This document shows, piece by piece, positions 37,401 to 44,805 of a DNA stretch of 64,000 nucleotides. The notes beneath the pieces were generated by a model that saw only the letters and a list, made by a program, of their open reading frames with translations, made no database searches and had not been told where the DNA came from. This DNA is from Diphasiastrum complanatum (taxonomy: Eukaryota > Streptophyta > Lycopodiopsida > Lycopodiales > Lycopodiaceae). The translations under genes were made by a program, and so were the position numbers. The stretch covers positions 24,146,884-24,210,883 of the forward strand of contig CM055106.1 in assembly GCA_029204225.1 (NCBI GenBank). The letters are read 5' to 3'. Each line of letters begins with the position of its first letter. Within the stretch, counting starts at the first letter, position 1.

Positions 37401-38446
37401 ATGCCTTTGATGTCACATTGACCATCATTTGCAGTGTAGATGATGTTACCTTCTCCCTCATAAGACAATAAGGATGTAAAGTATTCCTTATGTCTTGTCA
37501 TGTGAGATGAGGCTCCACTATCAATCCACCAAGGATCATTATCATCTATGTTGGCTAACAAACTTGAAGTCATAACAAGTGATTCACATGTGTTATGTTC
37601 TTCCTCATCTATTGTAAGATTTCCTTGCCTCTCTCCTTGCTCTCTTTTCTTCTTATAACATTCATTTGCAAAATGACCTTTTATCCCACAATAAAAGCAC
37701 TTGAACTTTGACTTATTGTTCTTAGTAGAAGAGGAAGAGGAAGAGTGATCATCATGATCAAAGTTACCACCTTTGGACCATTTCCCTTTGCCTTTACCTT
37801 TGCCCTTGAATTTGCCTTTTGTGAAGAAGGCCTCTTCACCTCCACCTTGCAAGGATGCACCATCAAGCTTTGATTGCAACCTATGTTCTTCAGCCAATAA
37901 GATTTCTTGCAAGTCAACCACACTTGGCAAGACTCTTTGAATGGCAAAACTTTGCACAAGGTTAGCATGTTCATTTAGCAAACCATTCAACATAACTTGG
38001 ACTATTTCACCATCTTTTATGTTCTCATCAATGCATGCTAAATCATCACTTAGGGACTTAACTCTCAAGATAAATGCATGAGCACTTTCACCCTCTCTTT
38101 GCCTACTAGAAAATATTTGTCTCCTTAGGGTCAATACCCTAGATGTGGACTTTGATTCAAAGAGCTTCTTTAAGGCATTCCATGCCTCACTTGCACTTTG
38201 ACACTTTCCAACTTCCTTGAGAAGTTCATTTGTAACATTCATTTTAATGATATGAAGAGCCCTTTTGGCCTTCTTATCAAACCTTTGTTGCTCTTGAAGT
38301 GTGAGAGGTCTCTCTTCAATTTCTGCAACTATGTCCATGAGTTCATTCAACTCAAGTAAGGACTCCATCCTCACTTTCCAAGTAGAGTAGTTTGATGAAC
38401 TCAACCTTTCACTAGACTCTAGCATGATCCCACCATTGGAAGCCAT
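34493..38446 (-). CDS. Copia-4 gag-pol polyprotein (1317 aa)
   Basis: A single open frame from ATG 38446 to TGA at 34493-34495, the usual size for plant copia. Domains: gag/UBN2 (residues 1-240; YSTWKVRMESLL, SEAWNALKKLFESKS); zinc knuckle C250, C253, H258, C263; aspartic protease with WIDSGASSHM (Asp309); integrase zinc finger H442, H447, C476, C479; integrase core Asp506, Asp568 (LRSDNGGEY) and Glu604 (NGVAERKN); RT at about 808-1050 with Asp905 (MDVTNAF) and YVDD at 990-993; RNase H at about 1150-1280 (SDSDFAGD, SSTEAEYKA, CDN). All catalytic residues I checked are present. The protein would form particles, process itself, copy its RNA and integrate the cDNA. Its last codons overlap the polypurine tract and the 3' LTR edge. 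The start is supported by MASNGG before the conserved gag block and an in-frame position just after the leader. Confidence 0.97.
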   Translation of the reverse strand: MASNGGIMLESSERLSSSNYSTWKVRMESLLELNELMDIVAEIEERPLTLQEQQRFDKKAKRALHIIKMNVTNELLKEVGKCQSASEAWNALKKLFESKSTSRVLTLRRQIFSSRQREGESAHAFILRVKSLSDDLACIDENIKDGEIVQVMLNGLLNEHANLVQSFAIQRVLPSVVDLQEILLAEEHRLQSKLDGASLQGGGEEAFFTKGKFKGKGKGKGKWSKGGNFDHDDHSSSSSSTKNNKSKFKCFYCGIKGHFANECYKKKREQGERQGNLTIDEEEHNTCESLVMTSSLLANIDDNDPWWIDSGASSHMTRHKEYFTSLLSYEGEGNIIYTANDGQCDIKGIGTIPISLSTNRKANLENVLYIPSITKNLLSVSQMIDKGLDVEFIGDACLISKCGSLIAQGRRHGKLFKLDACVISNHEGCMAREQLTNQEVWHKRLGHPNFKSLEVMAKKELVLGLPKSLVANNSVCEHCVLSKSHRLAYSRSTSRSKEAFQLVHFDIHSSSTTSNGGAKMYATFIDDFSRYTWIYLLKSKDEVFAAFVKFKNEMENQFNTKIKCLRSDNGGEYTSNRFKDFCIAHGIKREMSSPRTPQQNGVAERKNRTLCECAKAMRLHANLAKSFWGEALACANYLCNRWTSASLDGKTPHEVLYGRRPSVKHCRIFGCTCFVNITLDDRTKEDPSSKKGVFVGYSEVSKAYKVYIPSTKKVVISRDVIFHEENVSNVVDVDVDVPTNHHDVQDVLDEDGDATPKQTSRKTQRQRAKPSRLTYDEKGKQVVDNSNFAFLTSFDEPTCVGEAIQKKEWIQAMDHEHQALIKSNTWRLVKLPKDKKAIGCKWIFKIKTNQDGSINKYKARLVAKGYAQEYGIDYDETFAPVAKMVTIRILISLATLYDWDMWQMDVTNAFLNGDLEEDIYMEQPEGYVSHDEPNHVCYLQKSLYGLKQAPRSWYAKLNSFLLSQNFVMSEYDHSLYFRLNENDITLLLIYVDDIILSGGNNLDIDEIKMALKREFEIQDLGKLHYILGIEIIRTSKSTFICQEKYVNSILKRFHMEDCKVVSTPMESNVKLTTRSNERSFKDITLYRKLIGSLIWLTITRPDLSFVVGKLSQFMQDPSEAHWKLGKRVLRYISGSRDFGILYGGTTPNLCGFSDSDFAGDQMDRKSTSAFAIYLGDGVVSWLSKKQPTISLSSTEAEYKALTTCTKEILWIKRMLLDLHLLEPEKTPIILCDNLSAQSLASNPVFHARSKHIEIAHHFVRDQVIAKEVELQHVSSKECVADIFTKPLGKDLYLMHRSNLGMCSKTMLKLASNVEEGV
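34498..34507 (-). other. Polypurine tract of Copia-4
   Basis: On the minus strand GAAGAGGGAG lies directly before the 3' LTR (TGTGAAAA). It is inside the coding frame, encoding part of the C-terminal VEEGV. Confidence 0.8.
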
Positions 38447-39607
38447 GATTCTAATGTTTCTTCAACTTTTAGGTTCTGTCCTAAAGCACTTAGCACTCAC
38501 TTTTCTCTCAACAAATGATAGATAAAGAGATCTATGAAGATTTAGGACCCTAAAACACTTCTATCTTGAACCTAGATGGTTTCCAAGCATAGAAAGGAAG
38601 ATTGAAACACATGCAACACTTTGCACACACTAAGAATGGATTACAAAATCAAACCAACCTGAACACACTCTTGCTTAAGCTCTCAAACTTTCCATCAAGT
38701 GACCAAATCAAGTTATGGTGTGAAGAGTTACTTGCATTCTTAGAAAATACCCAAAACTAGGATGCCAAGATTACCTAGTAATGAACAAACTTGATCAACA
38801 TATGATCAACACACTAAGATATTGATTCAACCTGTAAAACCACATGTAAACCACACTTCTAAAAGTTTATAAACTCCAGCAAGTGATAAATACAAGATTT
38901 AGAGGTGAATGAATGAGCACACTTAGTGAATCACAAGACTAGCTTCACTATCTTGTCAAATCTTGGTGTTTAGATGTAGATCTAAGATCACTTCACATGA
39001 GAATGTTCCTCAACCTGTTAAGAACCTGAAAACACACTTGCATAATGGTTAACACCTTCCAGCAAATGCTCCAATCAAATTACATAAGGAGAGTTACTTA
39101 CATGCTCAACAAAGTACACCAAAATTTATGCCAAAATTGATGACAATCTTTACAATATGCTCTTCACAATGGAGCTTACAATATGTTCACCCAAAAAAGG
39201 GGATCTTTCATCCAAATGGGAGCTTTGCTCAGCCTTTAGGAGAATTACAACTCACTCAAAAGAGCATTTGTCATCCACGTAAGGAGAAGTTTCATCCACT
39301 TAAGGAGAGTGTTCATCCAAGAATGGAGATTGTCAACAATAGGATTGAAAAGAACATTGTTAGTATTGAATATGCACAAGCCTCACAATCACAAATGATT
39401 AGGTGTTATGATCTGATCCAAAATAGTTTCTTTTCAGCCTCTGATCTTCAATAGACCTGAAATATGCTTTTGATCCACAAGTTCAACTCACAACACAAAG
39501 GTTAGTAAGATTTGATCAACAAAGCAATGCAAAATCATGCTAGAACTTGATCAAACATCCAAATATCACCAAAAATGGAATACTTACTGTAAATAGAAGC
39601 CAACCAG
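38447..39607 (-). other. Copia-4 leader (long 5' untranslated region)
   Basis: About 1.16 kb between primer site and gag ATG, without a long sense open frame. Contains a five-fold repeat related to TTCATCCAnnnAAGGAGA (plus-strand reading, 39186-39330). A 108-codon antisense frame through it (39128-39454) reflects that repeat and is not called a gene. Confidence 0.75.
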
Positions 39608-39619
39608 CTCTGATACCAT
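39608..39619 (-). other. Primer-binding site of Copia-4
   Basis: The plus strand GCTCTGATACCA is the exact complement of the initiator-Met primer site TGGTATCAGAGC and touches the LTR at 39620. Confidence 0.95.
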
Positions 39620-40273
39620 GTGAAAAATACAGATCCTAAGTGGATCTAAACTCCAAGATCATTGGCTTGAATGCTTGCACTCCAAACTACATAAGCTAGG
39701 AATTGGCAACACATTCTATGCTACCTAGAATGCAAAGAACTTGATCAAAAAGCATTTATCACAAATGGAAACTTCCATAAACATCAAGTGCGGCCCAAAA
39801 TAGCATTATACAGTCCATAATACATCAGCCTATCACTTTTGGAAAGCACCTAAGATCATACACAATAGCTTGAAGACAATACACACAACAATGCTCTCAA
39901 TGGAGGAAGAAACAATGACAATGATCTATTGATCTCAATGAAGCATACAAAAGGTTTCTCCAACCTGTTCTCCACGACTTCCCTACTATTTATGGATGAG
40001 GAAGATGACTCTCTCTCCTCTCTCTAGAAGGTACTTGACCCTAGATATTCCCTATATAGGAAAAATAGCTAAAAATGGCTTATATGACCAAAATACATCA
40101 AAATGGTCTCATTTTGAAGGGTATGAAGTTTGACACTTCATCATACTGAAAAAATACAGTAAATAAAAACATTGTGGCCTGGTTCACACGTGTGAAACTC
40201 CAGAACCAAAACTATTTACAATTTTAGCCAATTTAGGCCTCAAACTAGCTAGGAAATGTTGACAATTTTCACA
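39620..40273 (-). repeat. Copia-4 5' LTR
   Basis: 654 bp, almost identical to the 3' LTR; contains the promoter-type TATA palindrome at the matching place (about 40051). Confidence 0.95.
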
Positions 40274-40278
40274 ATCGA
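40274..40278. other. Target-site duplication of Copia-4, right copy
   Basis: ATCGA directly after the LTR end TTTTCACA, matching 33838-33842. Confidence 0.92.
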
Positions 40279-40790
40279 CACTAGAGCCACTGCTAAAAAA
40301 CAAAACGATCGTCCACTACAAGTGGGTATACTAGAAGAAAATGAAATCAGATGGCACCGTTGGCCGTTACAAGGCAAGGCTTGTCTGGAAGGGCTACACA
40401 CAAAGATATGGTGTTGATTATTTCGACACATATTCGCCAATGGTCAAGATGACAAGCATACGACTACTCCTTGCATACGCTACACAACACAATCTAGAAA
40501 TTCACCAGATTGATGTGAAGACAATCTTTTACCACGGAGATCTAGAGGAAGAAATCTTCATGAAGCAGTTTGAAGGATTTGAAGACCCCAACAATCGACA
40601 ATATGTCTGTCGGTTGCAGAGATGCATTTATGGTCTAAAACAGGCATCACGAGCTTGGTACAAGAAGATAGTCTTCTTAAGTCTCTAGACTTCAATCCTA
40701 CACAACAGGACTATAATGTCTACATATAAAGAGTAGGAAAAGATATTGACTACACCGAAATACCATCAAAGTGATCGTTGACATGCATGT
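40279..40790 (+). pseudogene. Copia-3 reverse transcriptase, right part
   Basis: Resumes the RT of Copia-3 after the nested element. The longest frame (40341-40688) has GRYKARLVWKGYTQRYGVDY, DTYSPMVKMTSIRLLLAYA, HQIDVKTIFYHGDLEEEIFM and CRLQRCIYGLKQASRAWYKK. A frameshift follows, and the domain stops at about 40740-40790 before the YVDD site. RNase H and the 3' LTR are missing. The KTIF change from the usual KTAFL block may be a mutation. Confidence 0.88.
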
Positions 40791-40832
40791 GAAATCTCAC
40801 CATTGTTGGGGCCTTATCTAAGGGAGTGCCGC

Positions 40833-40949
40833 CATTATTATCAAGGTTATCCAAAGGGGTTGGCCTAGTTGGTTAGCTTGGCATCCAAAGTTTCTTTGGT
40901 CCCAAGTTCGAGCCTCCCTTGGAAACCAAGAAGCATTATTATCAAGGTT
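40833..40949 (+). mobile_element. tRNA-derived SINE with perfect 16-bp target duplication
   Basis: An 85-bp body (40849-40933) is flanked by CATTATTATCAAGGTT at 40833-40848 and 40934-40949. It carries a polymerase III A box (TGGCCTAGTTGG, 40861-40872) and B box (AGTTCGAGCC, 40905-40914) at tRNA spacing, and resembles the tRNA-related head of plant Au-type SINEs. No cloverleaf or anticodon arm is convincing, so it is not a tRNA gene. The tail is minimal (ends AAACCAAGAAG). Confidence 0.8.
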
Positions 40950-41390
40950 GTGAAATATGATTATTATATATGGGTTTATAATTTCAAGTGTATTTAATGT
41001 TTTTCTAAATTAAATTAAATTGATCCACCCACATATTTTTCCTAGTCACATGGCAATTACTAGACTGGATCTGGATGCTTCATTTCTTGCCCAGTTGCTT
41101 GCATTGCTCCAGTTTTTGATGTCATTTCGGAGCAGCGAGCTTTTCTTCATTTGGCTGCAAGCATCATCATCATCATATAATATGTACGCATTTTGTCCTC
41201 CAGCTTGAGTTGATTCTGGTCCTCCTCCTCTGTTGGACCTCAAAATTATATTGATTTCTAAGATCCTGGGCTGCGCTAGCAAGCAACATCAGGTACCAGT
41301 TTTCTTCTTTTTGTCATACTTTTCAAGCTAATGGAGATCATCACGCTTTTGATCCTTATTATCTCTGATTCACTTCAGCAGATCACGCTT
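40950..41390 (+). promoter_or_regulatory. Upstream region of the CID7-like gene
   Basis: About 440 bp between the SINE and the TATA box. No coding sequence; it contains trinucleotide CAT repeats (41162-41178) and CCTCCTCCTC (41221). Probably holds the promoter. Confidence 0.4.
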
Positions 41391-41400
41391 CTATATATAA
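41391..41400 (+). promoter_or_regulatory. TATA box of the CID7-like gene
   Basis: CTATATATAA, about 570 bp before the start codon in genomic distance. Transcription would begin near 41425, just before an RY-type CATGCATGC (41438-41446) and a GC-richer stretch. Confidence 0.5.
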
Positions 41401-41424
41401 TTGCCCCGTGGAATGAATGAAAGT

Positions 41425-41933
41425 ACTTTCACCGGTACATGCATGCAAGCAGCTGCTGCATGCTCACGCGGATGCAGCGCTAGCAATATTATTGATCGAC
41501 TCTCTGATCAGTACTTTATCGACTCCAGTACAGGCTGCTGCTGATCAGGTATATATAGCGTCTCATCTTCTGTCAGAGCTTCCGTTTCAGACAATTGTGA
41601 AACTTGAGCCATTTTATCAAAATTGTCGAATATCCTGATTATATAGGATGAATAATATTGGGTCTTCAAATTACAATTTCGAGGTTTTGGTTGTAGCCAT
41701 TACGTTAACCATTGTCTGTGTTCTCATACGATGCGGATTGAGGGTTTTTTTTATCATTTCTAGTATATTCTCGCCTCTTCCTTAATTACTTCCCCATGAT
41801 CATATGAATCTACCAGCTTGATCAGGTCAGTCATAATTAGCAGAACCTGCATCTCAGTGTCACTTTATCCTTAACTTTAAGCTGTACCCAGACTTGAAAT
41901 ATTGATATCCCAATTGCTTTTGTTCTTATGCAG
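41425..41933 (+). other. Probable 5' UTR exon and intron of the CID7-like gene
   Basis: A putative first exon ends GATCAG/GTATAT (donor GT at 41549-41550). A pyrimidine-rich acceptor TTGTTCTTATGCAG ends at 41933. Splicing would leave a 5' UTR ending 29 bases before the ATG. Small upstream open frames lie in the exon. Splice sites are predicted from sequence only. Confidence 0.5.
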
Positions 41934-41962
41934 CGTCCCTAAGGCTTTGCTTACAGCTGACC

Positions 41963-42691
41963 ATGGCAGCGGCAGTCATCCATCGGCCAATGGCCGCTTT
42001 GAATCCCAATGCTAAAGAATTTATTCCTTTAGCTAAATATGTTTCATCTGAGCATCAAACGATCATTAATGATCTGCAACTAAGCCTGCTCGCTGCTGAA
42101 TTTCCCAAGTTTGCAGTGAAAAGTATGGCGGAGGTGCTTTACGCCAATGATGGCGATCTCATGCTTACAAGACACATGCTCAAAGAGGAAGAAGCCATTC
42201 CTTGGCTTCAAACGGGTGACGCTGTTGCAAGCTTATATGCGGACATGCGAAACGAAGCCGAAGATCATGCTCTTGCTCGCGATGCTTATTTTGAGCAGGC
42301 AAGGCAAGCCAATGATGTAGGCAACAAAGTACTTGCACACCAACTAATTGCGAAAGGCAGTTGGCACAAGGAGCAAATGAAAGATGCTCACACTAAAGCT
42401 GCAGAGGCCATCTTTCAACAAAGAAACCCGCCTGCATCTAGGCAAAGGCATCCAACACTACTGGATTTGCACGTGAATGAAGCCATTTTGATAGTGAAGC
42501 GTGAGCTTGCGGCACTGAAAACTAAATATTCAAAATCAAAACGGAAGCAAATTTTCCTTTGTGTTGGAACGGGACATCATTCTCGAACCGGACATGCTAG
42601 ATTGCCATCGGCAATTGCAAGATACTTACTTGAAGAAGAGCATCTCTACTTTACGGAAGCTCGACCAGGTATGTTGCGGATTATTTTATGA
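41963..42691 (+). CDS. CID7-like: CID7-like PAM2, CUE, DUF1771 and Smr domain protein (242 aa)
   Basis: The only intact host gene in the window. Residues 12-22 (ALNPNAKEFIP) form a PAM2 motif, which binds the MLLE domain of poly(A)-binding protein. Residues about 32-78 match a CUE-like ubiquitin-binding fold (LLAAEFPKFAVKSMAEVL...GDL..TRHML). Residues 91-155 are DUF1771 (YFEQARQANDVGNKVLAHQL). Residues 166-242 are an Smr domain with LDLH (167-170) and VCVGTGHHS-like GTGHHS (202-207), ending PGMLRIIL as in plant homologues. The same domain set occurs in Arabidopsis CID7, thought to act in cytoplasmic mRNA metabolism; this protein is much shorter than CID7 (over 500 residues). The usual LDLHG is LDLHV because about three residues are missing, and a few residues are missing after GTGHHSR. 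ATG context ACCATGG is ideal. The coding part has no introns, unlike many family members, so a retrocopy is possible. A GGTATG at 42668 could be a donor but the family C-terminus is already complete. Confidence 0.88.
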   Translation: MAAAVIHRPMAALNPNAKEFIPLAKYVSSEHQTIINDLQLSLLAAEFPKFAVKSMAEVLYANDGDLMLTRHMLKEEEAIPWLQTGDAVASLYADMRNEAEDHALARDAYFEQARQANDVGNKVLAHQLIAKGSWHKEQMKDAHTKAAEAIFQQRNPPASRQRHPTLLDLHVNEAILIVKRELAALKTKYSKSKRKQIFLCVGTGHHSRTGHARLPSAIARYLLEEEHLYFTEARPGMLRIIL

Positions 42692-42829
42692 AACCCCGAA
42701 ATCGATTTGGCTTTCTTTGAAAGCTCATCAGCATTTGTACACTCACATTGAATACTTCCATATATTTCACCCACAAACATGTTTGACAGAGTTTAAAACA
42801 CAATCCTCTCAAAAAATGAATTACATAAG
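42692..42829 (+). other. 3' flank of the CID7-like gene
   Basis: About 140 bp before repeat R begins; no canonical AATAAA is visible, so the 3' UTR may be short or run into the repeat. Confidence 0.4.
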
Positions 42830-43004
42830 TTGCCAAACTACATAACTCGGCGACAAACAAGGAATGCTTGAATAAATATTGAAGAGGCTCACTTACAACA
42901 ACTTTACAAGTACTTCATTGAACTCATACATGCAATGGAAAAATGAAGCACTTCCTCTCCATCACAAATTACTTGCTATATGTCACTCAAACAAAGAAAA
43001 TTTT

Positions 43005-43055
<51 letters not shown>

Positions 43056-43780
43056 CTTCTATTTTTAAAATATTTTAGTCGTTCCCAAAATTGCTTTTCG
43101 ATATCAAACAAACTCGTCACAAAAGTGACAACCAACTCTATTTTTAGGATGTAATGAAGCATTCAAATCCTTTTTACCACTCTACTTTTGACGTGTTCCT
43201 TTTTCCTGCAACTAGAGATTGCTCTACTCCTACACTTTAGGTATTGTTCATCCAATCTTTGTTCTCCTATATTTTTTTTCCGAAGTTCTTCCAAACTAGG
43301 TTGTCTTTCATGTACTGAGAGGTCAATATGAGATTTCTTATGGAGCTTATATATATATTGTTCAATATAAGGTCAAAACCAAAAATGGATTTACCAATTA
43401 CTTCCCAGTGATATCCACTATGCTTTGTATTCAATGTCATAAAGCTCACGCTTAAAGTATGAAGCTTGTTTATGATGTACCATTGCATATCTAGTTGCTT
43501 CGTATATCTCAAACTTCTAATCATGTTATTTCTTTTTCAATCAATGTGGTCTCTTACTTTTACGTCTCATGTACATTGCCACTCCATACAATCACTTACA
43601 TCCACCCACTTGTCCTTCTCTATCAGAACATTTAGCATCTCAAAATTTCATCTAGTCTAATGATCTCATTGAAAACATATTCAATTAACTTTCCATCATT
43701 AATCTATATCCATGCTACCTACTATAACTCCAAGAAAAAGTATTTTTTCATAATTTTATGTTTGCCTAAAAAGAAAAGCT
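42830..43780. repeat. Dispersed repeat R, copy 2, rearranged
   Basis: 42830-42945 matches 11358-11490 and 43053-43770 matches 10640-11345, so the two segments are in swapped order relative to copy 1, separated by a (GA)n tract. Small open frames here are not supported as genes. Confidence 0.75.
43008..43053 (+). repeat. (GA)n microsatellite, about 46 bp
   Basis: Lies exactly at the junction of the two permuted segments of repeat R. Confidence 0.97.
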
Positions 43781-43917
43781 TGCAAAAGTAAGTAACTAGA
43801 TACAAACCTCAAAATTGGCACTGTATGACCTTGCCTCCAATTATAGTGTACTACTTAAATGTCGTAAAACGGTGGGGCGCGTGAGCCGCATTTGAAGCTC
43901 GAGGATTGAGCGCGGTG
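43781..43917. other. Unrecognised flank of Copia-5
   Basis: Short non-coding stretch with a GC-rich patch (43870-43915). Confidence 0.4.
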
Positions 43918-44802
43918 TGTAGGAACGAAAACACAACAATTAGCAGCAGAAATATTCACGTAGAGCAGTATTGAGACAAAATTGCACTTTGATTAATATC
44001 AATAGTGAGTACAATAGCTTGAAGTAATAACTTCAGCTTGTTGAGCGTGATAACGTTGGGTACAAAAAAATGCTGATTAAAAGAAGAAATTCAATTAACT
44101 CGATTAACACTTACATAGCTTGATTCAGCTAGTATATATATTTACAAGTGTTGAGAGAGAAAAATCTTATGTCTTAACTGCCATTTACTCCAATTTTTGC
44201 ACTTGTACAAAAGTTGGTAACCGCCCTTAGGATATTTTCTCCACCTGTTTTAGGGTTGATGATAAGTTGGCGATGTCGGTCTGCCAATGCAGCAAAAACT
44301 CAAAAAACTTGAAAAATCCAAAAGTGCCCTTTAGACTGCAAGTATGCAAATCCTGAAGGTGCCCTTAGACTTAAGGTGTGCAAATCCCTAGGGTGCCTGT
44401 AGAATGTAGGCAGCAAAGAAGGCGAAAAAAGATGAAAAAGGTGAAAAAGGCGAAGGTGCCTTAGATTAAAGGCATCAAAAAACAAAGGTGCCTTTAAAAT
44501 TGCGCAAAAGACAAAGGTGCTTTTAAATGACAAAAAGGCGAAAATGAGAAGGTGCTTTAAAATGATTTCTAAGGCATTTTGGCCACTTAGCCATTGTGTT
44601 GCTTTTTTTGCAAAGTTGTGAAAAAGGCGAAAAAGGAGGTGTCTTAAAAATGATTTCTAAGGCATTTGGCCACTTGGCCATTGTCTTGCTTTTTTCGCGA
44701 AGTTGTGAAATAGGAGAAAAAGGAGAAGGTGCCTTAAAAAATGTTTAAGGCACAAGAAACCTCAAAGGGGATCTTGAAAAAGTTTGATCTACAGATTTAA
44801 CA
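43918..44802 (-). repeat. Probable 3' LTR of Copia-5 with internal minisatellite
   Basis: Begins TGTAGGAACG and may end GATTTAACA at 44802. Contains TATATATATTTAC (about 44131). The stretch 44280-44770 is a degenerate array around GGTGCCTTTAAA and GGCGAAAAAGG, with a clear ~85-bp tandem duplication (about 44560-44735, GATTTCTAAGGCATTTTGGC and the similar next copy). No polypurine tract supports the inner edge, so boundaries are uncertain. Confidence 0.45.
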
Positions 44803-44805
44803 TAT

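Larger units (their letters stand above)
33843..40273 (-). mobile_element. Copia-4: full-length, apparently intact Ty1/copia retrotransposon
   Basis: 6431 bp bounded by near-identical LTRs (33843-34497 and 39620-40273) and a perfect 5-bp target duplication ATCGA. On the minus strand: 5' LTR, primer site 39608-39619, leader of about 1.16 kb, one uninterrupted gag-pol frame, polypurine tract, 3' LTR. By eye the two LTRs differ at one substitution (about 34379 versus 40158) plus one possible single-base indel, so the insertion is recent. It sits inside the RT of Copia-3. Everything needed for movement is visible, so it may be competent. Confidence 0.95.

Noticed and set aside
39128-39454. 108-codon plus-strand frame with His-Pro repeats
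   Set aside because: Antisense to the Copia-4 leader and produced by its short tandem repeat.
40849-40933. Possible functional tRNA gene
   Set aside because: A and B boxes are present but acceptor and anticodon stems do not pair convincingly, and the perfect target duplication shows it is retroposed.
42561-42845. 94-codon frame overlapping the end of the CID7-like gene
   Set aside because: Different frame of the same Smr-coding DNA running into the 3' flank; no domain.
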